From the IMG/VR virus record IMGVR_UViG_3300036770_003822, positions 1 to 33,555 of that record: a stretch of 33,555 bases of DNA; one strand, written 5' to 3'. Position numbers and translations under genes: made by a program. Under the pieces are notes generated by a model. The model was not told the origin of the DNA. It did no database searches and saw only the letters and a list, made by a program, of their open reading frames with translations. This document shows positions 6,846 to 13,103 of this stretch, piece by piece. Each line of letters begins with the position of its first letter. The first letter of the stretch is position 1. The DNA comes from a virus.

Positions 6846-6979
6846 ACTCTCCCCTTTATCTCGTCCAAAAGTTTTTGGTTCTTTAACGATTCACGTCGAT
6901 AAAGACTAATTATTGATTCATCACTACCAACTTTGAAATTATATTCTTCTAATTCCAAAATCAATTCATCGCCGTTCAT
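6842..6979 (-). CDS. Possible 45-residue acidic protein
   Basis: This frame runs from ATG at 6979 to TGA at 6842 in the gap between larger genes. It is acidic and helical at the N-terminus (M-N-G-D-E-L-I-L-E-L-E-E-Y) and basic near the C-terminus. Its own ribosome site is poor. The strong AGGAGG at 7002-7007 serves an overlapping 9-codon frame (6966-6995) that would deliver ribosomes to this start. Function is unknown. Confidence 0.45.
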   Translation of the reverse strand: MNGDELILELEEYNFKVGSDESIISLYRRESLKNQKLLDEIKGRV

Positions 6980-6995
6980 ACAACCCCATTTTCAT
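6966..6995 (-). other. 9-codon leader frame with strong ribosome site
   Basis: A near-ideal ribosome site (AGGAGG, 7002-7007) sits 6 nt before ATG at 6995. That frame stops after M-K-M-G-L-Y-E-R-R, having passed over the start of the 45-residue frame in another register. It could be a leader peptide that couples translation. A sequencing error that split one gene is a simpler alternative. Confidence 0.35.
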
Positions 6996-7011
6996 TTTAA
7001 ACCTCCTCATC

Positions 7012-7068
7012 GGGTACAAAATACCCAATTAATTAATTTTTTATACCTAAAAGGGTATAGTTTAGTAA
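7012..7068 (-). promoter_or_regulatory. Candidate promoter with two dyads
   Basis: On the minus strand TATAAA (7040-7045) lies 17 nt from TTACTA (7063-7068), a good -10 and weak -35. A dyad TATACC / GGTATA (7042-7047, 7054-7059) lies across the -10 and spacer, and a second dyad GGGTA / TACCC (7012-7016, 7022-7026) lies just downstream in the leader. It would serve the small-gene cluster ending at 5155. Support is by eye only. Confidence 0.35.
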
Positions 7069-7254
7069 TCATTTTAATAAAATCCAAGCTCCGAAAAATA
7101 TCTCTAATTCAATGTTATTTTTATAACTCATAAATGGATAAAAAGAACCACTCGAATAGTAAACTTTGTAATATTTTCTGCCTGAAAAATTAGTTCTAAA
7201 TTTTATCTGAATTATATTTTCTCCATCTGGACTTAAATAAAAACCACTTTTCAT
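7069..7254 (-). CDS. Hypothetical protein (61 aa)
   Basis: This small β-rich protein has many aromatics (Y-Y-K-V-Y-Y-S-S-G-S-F-Y-P-F near residues 28-41) and a hydrophobic C-terminus (I-F-F-G-A-W-I-L-L-K). A perfect AGGAGG lies 7 nt before the ATG, strong support that it is translated. Function is not recognised. Confidence 0.62.
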   Translation of the reverse strand: MKSGFYLSPDGENIIQIKFRTNFSGRKYYKVYYSSGSFYPFMSYKNNIELEIFFGAWILLK

Positions 7255-7255
7255 T

Positions 7256-7555
7256 CTAAAACCTCCTATACTCTTTATGCACTAAACACCATTCTGCAAA
7301 CATTGTGATGAAAAATATTCTGACTTCTTGTGGAGTCCATTTTGATTGTTCAAGACAAATATATCTATAAAGCCAACGATCAACACTGGCATCATTAAAT
7401 AAATCATTATATACTTCACACACTTCACCAACCGTATACAATCGGAAAACCCTTGTAAATATCCCATTTATTGCGTGACAGGAAAAAATAACTTCACCTG
7501 AATCAACCAAATTAATTGCCTTATCAATTCTTTCTAAAAATTCTTTTTTAGTCAT
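7256..7555 (-). CDS. Hypothetical protein (99 aa)
   Basis: This is a helical soluble protein with four cysteines. It begins T-K-K-E-F-L-E-R-I-D-K-A-I-N and ends with an aromatic helix (I-F-F-I-T-M-F-A-E-W-C-L-V-H). It shows no known motif. It ends one base before the next start (7254), so it shares the operon. A short shadow frame inside it was ignored. Confidence 0.66.
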   Translation of the reverse strand: MTKKEFLERIDKAINLVDSGEVIFSCHAINGIFTRVFRLYTVGEVCEVYNDLFNDASVDRWLYRYICLEQSKWTPQEVRIFFITMFAEWCLVHKEYRRF

Positions 7556-7568
7556 TGTTAGCCTTATT

Positions 7569-7982
7569 TTAATTTTTACCTTTACACAATCTTACATTGT
7601 CTTCTAATAGTTCATTAGCCAGCTCCATTGATTTAGTTCTTATTTCTTCACTCCTAAGAAGTTGACTTCTGCAATAGTTTAAATACTTATTCGCAGTATC
7701 TAAATTCTTTCTTAATTCCTCAATGTCTTCTTTCAAGCTATTATTTATTACCTCAAATTTTTCTTTTTCATCACGTTCTTTTTTTAAAAGTTCTATTTCA
7801 TTTTCTAATTCATATATTTTATTATTGGCATTATTGTAACTTTCCCAATAGCTATTTTCAGACTTCTCACAATTACTTAGTAGCTCTTTTAATTTTTCAA
7901 TTTCCTGAATATAACTTAGTTTATTTCTGGAAAAGATTAGTACAAAAATAAGTCCACCCATAAACCCAATTAAATAACCCAT
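7569..7982 (-). CDS. Membrane-anchored coiled-coil protein (137 aa)
   Basis: An N-terminal hydrophobic helix (residues 2-18, G-Y-L-I-G-F-M-G-G-L-I-F-V-L-I-F-S) is followed by about 110 residues of charged heptad repeats. The layout, a short N-terminal anchor and a long helical rod, is that of inner-membrane spanins, but the gene is far from the lysis genes and lies among early genes. A role as a membrane scaffold or superinfection factor is equally possible. A GGAGGG site precedes the ATG. Confidence 0.68.
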   Translation of the reverse strand: MGYLIGFMGGLIFVLIFSRNKLSYIQEIEKLKELLSNCEKSENSYWESYNNANNKIYELENEIELLKKERDEKEKFEVINNSLKEDIEELRKNLDTANKYLNYCRSQLLRSEEIRTKSMELANELLEDNVRLCKGKN

Positions 7983-7991
7983 TACACCCTC

Positions 7992-8201
7992 CTATTTTAG
8001 TTTTTGATATTGAGCTTGTTGATGTCTAAAATCACTTACTGAATAGCTATCTGTTGAATACATATTCTCATACATTCTTTCAGCTTCACACTGTAGACAA
8101 TTCTCACAAACTAATTCTTCATAATCTTTCAATCTTTCATCGTGTTCTTCTTTAAACATTTTTACCTCTGTAAATTCCTCACCGCATACATCGCAAATCA
8201 T
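7992..8201 (-). CDS. Small zinc-ribbon protein (69 aa)
   Basis: Two knuckles, C3-x2-C6 and C-x2-C near residues 32-35 (C-E-N-C, with a further C-L-Q-C), make a treble-clef or zinc-ribbon-like site around a charged helix. The C-terminal third is Ser/Tyr/Gln-rich and probably flexible. Small proteins of this kind are common in phage early regions and of unknown function. It is 2 nt downstream of the loader-like gene. Confidence 0.66.
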   Translation of the reverse strand: MICDVCGEEFTEVKMFKEEHDERLKDYEELVCENCLQCEAERMYENMYSTDSYSVSDFRHQQAQYQKLK

Positions 8202-8203
8202 TT

Positions 8204-8701
8204 TTAACCTCCAAATTCAAGTTTTTTTAATCCGCCATTGTTAGCGATTAAATTATTTTTTCTTGCTGAAATTTCTTTCTTACTCAGGGCCGTTATTAAA
8301 TCCCTCAATTGTGCCCTTGTTGATTGCAACTGTTCATTAGTGATCGAGCATAATTGTTGCCAACCGCCGAACATTTCCACCGCCTGCCATGCAATAGGTG
8401 ATAAATTCTGTTGTGCCTCGTGTTGATTTGACCACCCATAAGTTTTGATTGATTGAATGATTGAACCTGCCTCGATATTCCCGTCAATTTCGCACACATT
8501 TTGAGTTAGCATAGCGTTAATCTGTGCAGGCAAGGGATAACGTAGGCTTTCCATTGAAAGGCGTTTAATCGCAATTTTGAACGTTTCAATATTCGCATCG
8601 CGAAATAATTCCGTGTAGGCATGAAGAACCTCAGGAGTTACATCGGCGTTAAGTGCAAGTGCCAAAAATTTTAGCTGTTCAAAAATTTGTTTTTTACTCA
8701 T
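8204..8701 (-). CDS. Helicase-loader/inhibitor-like replication protein
   Basis: This 165-residue helical protein starts K-K-Q-I-F-E-Q-L-K-F-L-A, then T-P-E-V-L-H-A-Y-T-E-L-F-R-D at 22-35 and the telling Y-P-L-P-A-Q-I-N-A-M-L near 54-64. The pattern 'x-Y-x-x-x-L-x-D ... F/Y-P-x-P-A-x-I' is seen in phage helicase loaders of the G39P type. These bring DnaB-type helicase to the origin. Location directly downstream of a replisome organizer (8-nt overlap) supports this. No helicase gene is visible, so it probably recruits the host helicase. The family assignment is by pattern, not alignment. Confidence 0.6.
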   Translation of the reverse strand: MSKKQIFEQLKFLALALNADVTPEVLHAYTELFRDANIETFKIAIKRLSMESLRYPLPAQINAMLTQNVCEIDGNIEAGSIIQSIKTYGWSNQHEAQQNLSPIAWQAVEMFGGWQQLCSITNEQLQSTRAQLRDLITALSKKEISARKNNLIANNGGLKKLEFGG

Positions 8702-9434
8702 AAGGGTTCACCATTTTCAAAATATTTTCTTGCCTGATTTGCGCAAATGTTTTTGGATTTTCTTTTTGCTGACTTGACCTTGACAGCCAGTTAGTTAAAA
8801 ACAATCCAACATTTTTTTTCTTCGCAGGATTTGCCATTAGCCAAGTTTCAGCTTTTTCAAATTCCTTAAAAATGTGATCCAATGCATAAAGGCTTAACCA
8901 TTTGCGTTGTAGTTTTTCTGACACGCCGTTTAGTAAATCAGTAAATTTTTCAAGTTCAAAAATAATTTCAGTTTTTTCTTTTTCTTTTTCCTTATCTTTT
9001 TCCTTATCCTTATCCTTTTCTTTTTCCTTATCTTTATCCTTAGCTCTATCCAAGGGGCTATCTAGCCCCTCGCTAGCCCCTACACTAAAATCACTCAAGT
9101 TATTCAAATCAATGGAAAGTCTAGTAAGTTTATTTATAATACTTAGATGCACCTTGTTATTTTCCCTTAAAGTGCCATATTGAAAATCTATAAACGCTTT
9201 TATTAGAAATTTATCACCATCAACCAACGTCAATTTGTTGCCAAAATTTTTCCTTATTTCCTCAAGCGTTATTTTTTCACCAATATTAAAACTCATCGCA
9301 TCAAAGTCGATATTGTAAATTCCTGCATGATCGCATTTGTCTAAAAGATAGAACCAAACGCATTTTAATTTAGGTGATAATTTTCTGAACCAAGCGCGAT
9401 CCCATTTGTCAGTATCAGTAAATCTTTTGCTCAC
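8694..9434 (-). CDS. Phage replisome organizer / replication initiator
   Basis: The 246-residue protein has a winged-helix-type N-terminus (residues 4-105) with the order seen in phage replisome organizers: W-D-R-A-W-F-R-K-L-S-P, L-K-C-V-W-F-Y-L-L-D-K-C, H-A-G-I-Y-N-I-D. A Lys/Asp/Glu linker of alternating K-D-K-E-K units follows (132-154), then a helical C-terminal domain (about 158-230) with W-L-S-L-Y and F-L-T-N-W-L-S-R, which would contact the helicase loader. The start is GTG at 9434, decided by GGAGGG 5 nt upstream. The linker DNA may itself be the origin (see 8973-9081). Confidence 0.75.
   Translation of the reverse strand: MSKRFTDTDKWDRAWFRKLSPKLKCVWFYLLDKCDHAGIYNIDFDAMSFNIGEKITLEEIRKNFGNKLTLVDGDKFLIKAFIDFQYGTLRENNKVHLSIINKLTRLSIDLNNLSDFSVGASEGLDSPLDRAKDKDKEKEKDKDKEKDKEKEKEKTEIIFELEKFTDLLNGVSEKLQRKWLSLYALDHIFKEFEKAETWLMANPAKKKNVGLFLTNWLSRSSQQKENPKTFAQIRQENILKMVNPYE
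8973..9081 (-). other. Candidate replication origin inside the initiator gene
   Basis: About 70 bp of nearly pure purine on the coding strand (8973-9041) adjoins a GC-rich dyad AGGGGCTA / TAGCCCCT (9053-9060, 9063-9070) and a further direct copy of CTAGCCCCT (9062-9070 and 9073-9081). In lambda, the origin lies within the O initiator gene and combines repeats with an AT-rich, strand-asymmetric tract; this resembles that plan. The assignment is inferred. Confidence 0.4.
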
Positions 9435-9448
9435 AAAAACCCTCCAAT

Positions 9449-9540
9449 AAAAAACCGCCAGTCAGCATTTGAATTGCGAAGTCAAGGTTGCCGACTGACG
9501 GCGGACGTGCTAAAAATGAAATGAATGTAGACTTCGCACC
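9449..9540 (-). ncRNA. Structured 5' leader with interleaved stems and terminator-like end
   Basis: The leftward transcript should start about 9537-9540 and run into its own stem arm. RNA order is arm A (9530-9538), arm B (9495-9504), A' (9475-9483), B' (9455-9465) and six U (9449-9454). A pairs with A' over 9 perfect bp (TGCGAAGTC/GACTTCGCA). B pairs with B' over 10 bp with one bulged A. B-B' plus U6 is an intrinsic-terminator shape directly before the ribosome site. A-A' and B-B' interleave, so they form either an H-type pseudoknot or competing structures. It could be an attenuator, antiterminator or short regulatory RNA. Confidence 0.6.
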
Positions 9541-9543
9541 ATT

Positions 9544-9572
9544 CTTATATCCCAACTAAAACAGATTGTAAA
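9544..9572 (-). promoter_or_regulatory. Leftward early promoter
   Basis: On the minus strand -35 TTTACA (9567-9572, 5/6) and -10 TATAAG (9544-9549, 5/6) are separated by exactly 17 nt. The -35 box lies inside the operator repeat at 9563-9575, so a repressor bound there would block it. It is the best sigma70-type promoter found in the window. Confidence 0.7.
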
Positions 9573-9598
9573 TTGAAAAATCAATAGATTGTAAATCT
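9563..9598. promoter_or_regulatory. Tandem operator sites (AGATTGTAAAT repeats)
   Basis: The 11-bp sequence AGATTGTAAAT occurs at 9563-9573 and 9586-9596, with start points 23 bp apart. The second copy extends to a perfect dyad AGATT-GTA-AATCT (9586-9598). Two sites about two helical turns apart, one over a -35 box in a divergent control region, fit binding of a dimeric repressor such as the XRE protein at 5387-5665. Confidence 0.6.
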
Positions 9599-9645
9599 TG
9601 CAAAATGGCATAACTTATTGAATTAATAGGCAAAGTTAAATATTT

Positions 9646-9676
9646 TTTACACTTGTGTTACATTTCGTGCTACAAT
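9646..9676 (+). promoter_or_regulatory. Rightward early promoter with dyad
   Basis: A -10 TACAAT (9671-9676, 5/6) is preceded by TTTACA (9646-9651, spacing 19) or TTACAC (9647-9652, spacing 18). A small dyad ACAC-TT-GTGT (9649-9658) covers the -35. Transcription would start near 9683 and give a 33-nt leader before the first rightward ATG. Spacing is slightly long, so activation may be needed. Confidence 0.55.
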
Positions 9677-9715
9677 GATTTTATTAGAAAAATAAAATTA
9701 ACTAAGGGGGTAATT

Positions 9716-9877
9716 ATGAGTGAATCAAAAAAGGAATTTGAGAAATTAAAAAATTTAGAAAATGTTTTTATCCAGCTAATTGATAACGATGGCAACCATA
9801 CAAAATGTATGAAAATAGATGAGGAGTCAATTCAGGAATTAATAGTATTTTTAGAGCAATATTTTAAAGGGGAATAA
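9716..9877 (+). CDS. Hypothetical protein (53 aa), first rightward gene
   Basis: This is a small acidic/basic helical protein. The ATG at 9716 has a strong AAGGGGG site, so the longer frame beginning at 9653 (over the promoter) is rejected. The sequence has L-E-N-V-F-I-Q-L-I-D-N-D-G-N-H-T near residues 15-30 and a leucine-rich C-terminal helix. As the first gene after the divergent control region it could be regulatory, but no DNA-binding motif is clear. Confidence 0.66.
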   Translation: MSESKKEFEKLKNLENVFIQLIDNDGNHTKCMKIDEESIQELIVFLEQYFKGE

Positions 9878-9879
9878 TT

Positions 9880-10065
9880 ATGAGTATTTTTTACACAACT
9901 AACAAGGATAAAATAACAGGCGTTAGAATATCCAAGCAAGTATTAAGATTAATTAAAAAGAACTCAAAATTTAAAACAGTTCAATCAATATTAGATGCGA
10001 AAGTTTTGGAAATAATTTCAGAGATTGAAAAAAATGGTTTACAAGTTGAAGAAAAAAAGGAATAA
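9880..10065 (+). CDS. Small basic protein (61 aa), possible regulator
   Basis: This 61-residue protein is rich in lysine and isoleucine. The segment I-T-G-V-R-I-S-K-Q-V-L-R-L-I-K-K (11-26), a strand followed by a helix, then a second helix, resembles a ribbon-helix-helix fold, but the match is weak. An AAAGGGGA site lies just before the ATG, and it follows the previous gene by 2 nt. A small DNA-binding regulator is a guess supported by position. Confidence 0.6.
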   Translation: MSIFYTTNKDKITGVRISKQVLRLIKKNSKFKTVQSILDAKVLEIISEIEKNGLQVEEKKE

Positions 10066-10109
10066 ATAAGAACTTAAAATTTTGATGTTTTAAATTAGAT
10101 GGCGGTGAT

Positions 10110-10433
10110 ATGAAAAAGCGAATTTATTTTATTAAACCTATTGAATTTGATCCAAGTGATTTGAACGAAAATCAAATAAAATTTTTAAAAGAAAATGATA
10201 AGAATTACAAAATTGGTTTTAATTTTGAATTAGACTGCGAAATCAACGCTAATGTCTGGTATCAAGAAGCTAGAATTTATGGCGATCCCGATGATTGCCA
10301 CCCAGAAGAATTTGATTCTGAATTTGAATTAAAATTTAATGGCGTTGATATAAGTGATTTTTTAACAACAAAACAAATTAATAGAATTTATGATGATATA
10401 TGGGAGAATTTTTTGGAGGTAAATTATGAGTAA
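10110..10433 (+). CDS. Hypothetical acidic protein (107 aa)
   Basis: This is a strongly acidic protein. The centre carries Y-G-D-P-D-D-C-H-P-E-E (57-67), a segment that looks conserved-type, flanked by strands (F-E-L-D-C-E-I-N-A-N-V-W-Y and F-E-L-K-F-N-G-V-D-I). It has no catalytic signature that I recognise. It overlaps the recT start by 8 nt, so its product may act with recombination. An acidic DNA mimic is possible but speculative. Confidence 0.66.
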   Translation: MKKRIYFIKPIEFDPSDLNENQIKFLKENDKNYKIGFNFELDCEINANVWYQEARIYGDPDDCHPEEFDSEFELKFNGVDISDFLTTKQINRIYDDIWENFLEVNYE

Positions 10434-11352
10434 TGAAGTAACAAGCAAACTAAACACTTTTATCAATGAAATTGAATTAGATTTCAAGCGTGTTCAAATT
10501 GACAACACAATAGAATTTGCACAGGAAGCACATTTTGCACTTCAATCACTGACTGATAATGATTTCTTATTACAGACAGCTAGGAAAGACCCACAATCTT
10601 TAAAAAATGCAATTATGAATGTTGCCACTATTGGATTGACTTTAAATAAAGCACACAAATATGCTTATCTAGTTCCAAGAAAAGGAAAGGTTTGCTTAGA
10701 TGTTTCATATATTGGACTGATAAAACTTGCTACTGACTCAGGCAGTGTTAAATGGGCACAGTGTGAGCTAGTTTATTCAAAAGATGATTTTGCATTTAAT
10801 GGAATAGGTGAAAAGCCAACCCATAAATATAACCCATTTTCTGAGCGTGGTGATCTAGTCGGTGCTTATTCTTGTGTTAAAACCCATGATAATGATTTTC
10901 TAGTTTGTGTAATGAATATTAATGAAATAAATGAAATCAGAGATAGATCAGAGGCTTTCAAGAAAGGTCATGGCCCATGGGTTGATTTCTATTCTGAAAT
11001 GGTTAAAAAAACAGTTTTAAAGCGTGCTTCTAAGTTATGGCCAAAGTCTAACGAGAGACTACTTAAGGCTATTGATGTAATCAATGAGCATGAGGGAATA
11101 GATTTTAAGCAAGTTGATGCACTTGATGAGGACTTCCCAATTCCACCAGAAGAAAAAATAATTGGCGATAATTATAGAATTTTGAATGGTAAATTTAGAT
11201 CAAAAAAACTTGGTGAAATTTCAATCCCAGAACTAACTAAATATTTTGATGAGCTACAAAATAGAGTATTCAAGCCAGATCATAAAAAAAAATGGGAACT
11301 TGAATTATATAATGTTCTTAATGAATATTTAAACATTGTTAATGATAATTAA
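10426..11352 (+). CDS. recT: RecT-family single-strand annealing protein
   Basis: The 308-residue protein anneals complementary single strands for phage recombination and concatemer formation. Diagnostic segments include N-V-A-T-I-G-L-T-L-N-K-A near 64-75, A-Y-L-V-P-R-K-G-K-V-C-L near 79-90, S-Y-I-G-L-I-K-L-A near 94-102, and G-P-W-x-D-F-Y-S-E-M-V-K-K-T-V-L-K-R-A near 184-202. The C-terminus beyond about 230 is variable, as in the family. No RecE/λ-Exo-type 5'-3' exonuclease lies beside it; the only exonuclease in the module is the DEDD enzyme at 13104-14066. A GGAGG site precedes the start. Confidence 0.93.
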   Translation: MSNEVTSKLNTFINEIELDFKRVQIDNTIEFAQEAHFALQSLTDNDFLLQTARKDPQSLKNAIMNVATIGLTLNKAHKYAYLVPRKGKVCLDVSYIGLIKLATDSGSVKWAQCELVYSKDDFAFNGIGEKPTHKYNPFSERGDLVGAYSCVKTHDNDFLVCVMNINEINEIRDRSEAFKKGHGPWVDFYSEMVKKTVLKRASKLWPKSNERLLKAIDVINEHEGIDFKQVDALDEDFPIPPEEKIIGDNYRILNGKFRSKKLGEISIPELTKYFDELQNRVFKPDHKKKWELELYNVLNEYLNIVNDN

Positions 11353-11375
11353 TTATTTTAAAAACGAGGCGTGTA

Positions 11376-11615
11376 ATGAAAAAAATAGATAAGGCGATAA
11401 ACTCACTTTTATTTTTAAGACAAGAAATTTTCGACCACCAAGACGTAGATTTAACAATGGAGAGAATTAGCCAAATCGAATTTCCAAATGAAGCTGAATT
11501 TCACGAAATCATGCGATATATTGTAAATACATCTGAGGGAATGAATGAAATAAATGTCAATTTAGCAGTATTCACTAAGGCCTTAGCATTTGCAAGGGAA
11601 TTGAACAATGAATGA
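11376..11615 (+). CDS. Hypothetical helical protein (79 aa)
   Basis: This is a helical, slightly acidic protein with no cysteine or known motif. It starts K-K-I-D-K-A-I-N-S-L-L-F-L-R-Q-E and has a second helix ending in A-F-A-R-E-L-N-N-E. It overlaps the next start by 8 nt. Position between recT and ssb suggests a role in DNA metabolism, but nothing in the sequence proves this. Confidence 0.66.
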   Translation: MKKIDKAINSLLFLRQEIFDHQDVDLTMERISQIEFPNEAEFHEIMRYIVNTSEGMNEINVNLAVFTKALAFARELNNE

Positions 11616-11919
11616 ACAGATCTATAATAGAAAGTTTTTAATGCTGTTAGGTGCAGACATTGGTGCATTGATTCTGCAAATTCAGAGATTGGCTAAAACT
11701 CAAGACACTATCACAACAATTGAAATTCACTCCATGAAAAATAATCTTTCAATATCTAAGGAAAATAAATTTCTGATTGGGTTTATTGTCGACTCAATGG
11801 GTGCAATAAATGAAATGAATATTTTCAAAGTTATCGGATATTTTTCAAAAATTCAGACTGATTTTTTTGATTTCTTGGAAATGAACAGAATAAATAAAAA
11901 CGAAATAACATTAAATTAA
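11608..11919 (+). CDS. Hypothetical protein (103 aa)
   Basis: This is an all-helical protein with several hydrophobic segments (F-L-M-L-L-G-A-D-I-G-A-L-I-L-Q-I at 10-25, F-L-I-G-F-I-V near 55-61) that are too short or interrupted for clear membrane helices. It is not recognised. It is coupled to the upstream gene by overlap and lies 13 nt before ssb. Confidence 0.64.
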   Translation: MNEQIYNRKFLMLLGADIGALILQIQRLAKTQDTITTIEIHSMKNNLSISKENKFLIGFIVDSMGAINEMNIFKVIGYFSKIQTDFFDFLEMNRINKNEITLN

Positions 11920-11932
11920 AAGGAAAATTAAG

Positions 11933-12346
11933 ATGATTAATCAGGTAAATTTAAGCGGTCGAATCACTAAGGATATTGAATTAAAAAATGCGAATGGAAA
12001 GCCGATTGTGTTTTTTAATATCGCATATAATGAGGGTCATGGGGATAAAAAACAGACTCATTTTTTTGAACTTGTCGCATTTGGAAAAACTGCCGAGCAT
12101 CTGGCTAACTATGGCAAAAAGGGAAAACATATTTATTTCGATGGCAAATTGCAGACTAAGGAATCAGAATATAATGGCCAGAAAAATAAAAAAGTTCAAA
12201 TCATGGTCAAATATGTTGAGTTCTTAGATGATAAAAGAGAGAAGAAAGAAATCAATGGGAACTCGCTAAATGATACAATTGAAAGTTTAGAGCGCACATT
12301 TGGCGTAAATCAAGATGATTTTACTGTTGATGAAATTCCATTTTAA
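11933..12346 (+). CDS. ssb: Single-stranded DNA-binding protein
   Basis: This 137-residue SSB coats single-stranded DNA in replication and recombination. The OB fold covers about residues 1-100: M-I-N-Q-V-N-L-S-G-R-I-T-K-D start, F-F-N-I-A-Y, H-F-F-E-L-V-A-F-G-K-T-A-E near 42-54, then K-G-K-H-I-Y-F-D-G-K-L. The disordered linker is short and the tail ends in the classical acidic tip D-E-I-P-F that binds partner proteins. It is slightly shorter than bacterial SSB, as is usual in phages. An AAGGAAAA site precedes the ATG. Confidence 0.95.
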   Translation: MINQVNLSGRITKDIELKNANGKPIVFFNIAYNEGHGDKKQTHFFELVAFGKTAEHLANYGKKGKHIYFDGKLQTKESEYNGQKNKKVQIMVKYVEFLDDKREKKEINGNSLNDTIESLERTFGVNQDDFTVDEIPF

Positions 12347-12357
12347 TTGAGGTTGTT

Positions 12358-12684
12358 ATGTATGGTCAATTCGCAGGAGATAGAGATAACAGAAAAATAA
12401 AAATAATTGCCTATGGAAATAAAAAACATAGGCGTGCAATTAGAACCTTTTACCATGATTACATTAAGCATCAAATGATTCAAGATGTGTTGGAATATAG
12501 CGGTTTCACTAATTTTAGTGATTTTATTATAGAAAAAGGTAGATTAAAAAACCACTCATTTGATATTTTTGCAAAAAAGTATGGAACAACTAGATCAAAT
12601 CTATGTATTATATTCAAGCGCGCACGCGCAATAGAAACAATCAAATTGTTAAAATTTGGAATAATTACAATAGATGAAATTTAG
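12358..12684 (+). CDS. Putative DNA-binding protein (108 aa)
   Basis: This is a basic protein with a likely helix-turn-helix in the C-terminal half: F-D-I-F-A-K-K-Y-G-T-T-R-S-N-L-C-I-I-F near residues 68-86, where a short turn separates two helices as in recognition motifs. The N-terminus is rich in Lys/Arg. Function is unknown; it might regulate or bind recombination intermediates. It overlaps the RusA-like gene by 11 nt. A GAGG site precedes the ATG. Confidence 0.6.
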   Translation: MYGQFAGDRDNRKIKIIAYGNKKHRRAIRTFYHDYIKHQMIQDVLEYSGFTNFSDFIIEKGRLKNHSFDIFAKKYGTTRSNLCIIFKRARAIETIKLLKFGIITIDEI

Positions 12685-13078
12685 ATATTATTTAAGGCCC
12701 ATTACATTAAATCATGCTATTAAAACAAGTTTTCATGGTGGGTTTCCAAGAAAATATAAAACTAAAGATTTAATCAATTTCGAGCGTGATTTTGAAATTC
12801 AATCAATGCAGTACAAGAATGAGATTAAGGAATTTAGATCAAAATTTAACCAAAATAAAAATGTCGTTCATTTAAAAATAAACTATTATGTCCGATCCAT
12901 TTGCAATAATCAAGGTCAATTCAAATTAAGATCAGGTGATTTAGACAACTGGAATAAATACACTATTGATTCACTCTCCAAAATATTTGGGTTTAATGAT
13001 GCCTTAGTGAAAAGGTTGGAATGTGAAAAATTTAATCACTATGAAGACATTATCGAAATTGAAATAATTGCTATTTAG
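12674..13078 (+). CDS. rusA: RusA-like Holliday junction resolvase
   Basis: This 134-residue protein cleaves four-way DNA junctions, clearing branches before packaging. The RusA signature is present: G-D-L-D-N-W at 88-93 with D89, D91, N92 and K95, then D99 in T-I-D-S-L and D109 in F-N-D-A-L-V. The first half is a basic strand/helix region (K-Y-K-T-K-D), and a small β-strand tail ends the protein. Length fits the family (about 120-140). It pairs with RecT and SSB upstream. Confidence 0.88.
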   Translation: MKFRYYLRPITLNHAIKTSFHGGFPRKYKTKDLINFERDFEIQSMQYKNEIKEFRSKFNQNKNVVHLKINYYVRSICNNQGQFKLRSGDLDNWNKYTIDSLSKIFGFNDALVKRLECEKFNHYEDIIEIEIIAI

Positions 13079-13103
13079 TTTTTTATCGTGTCTAATTTAG
13101 ATA

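Noticed and set aside
8902-9183. Ser/Phe/Leu repeat protein on the plus strand
   Set aside because: It is the antisense shadow of the Lys/Asp/Glu linker of the replisome organizer.
9455-9504. Simple terminator for an upstream leftward gene
   Set aside because: There is no leftward gene between the promoter at 9544-9572 and this hairpin, so an ordinary end-of-gene terminator does not explain it; a leader or short RNA does.
9653-9715. Longer start for the first rightward gene
   Set aside because: The extension would cover the -10 box and has no ribosome site; the ATG at 9716 has AAGGGGG upstream.
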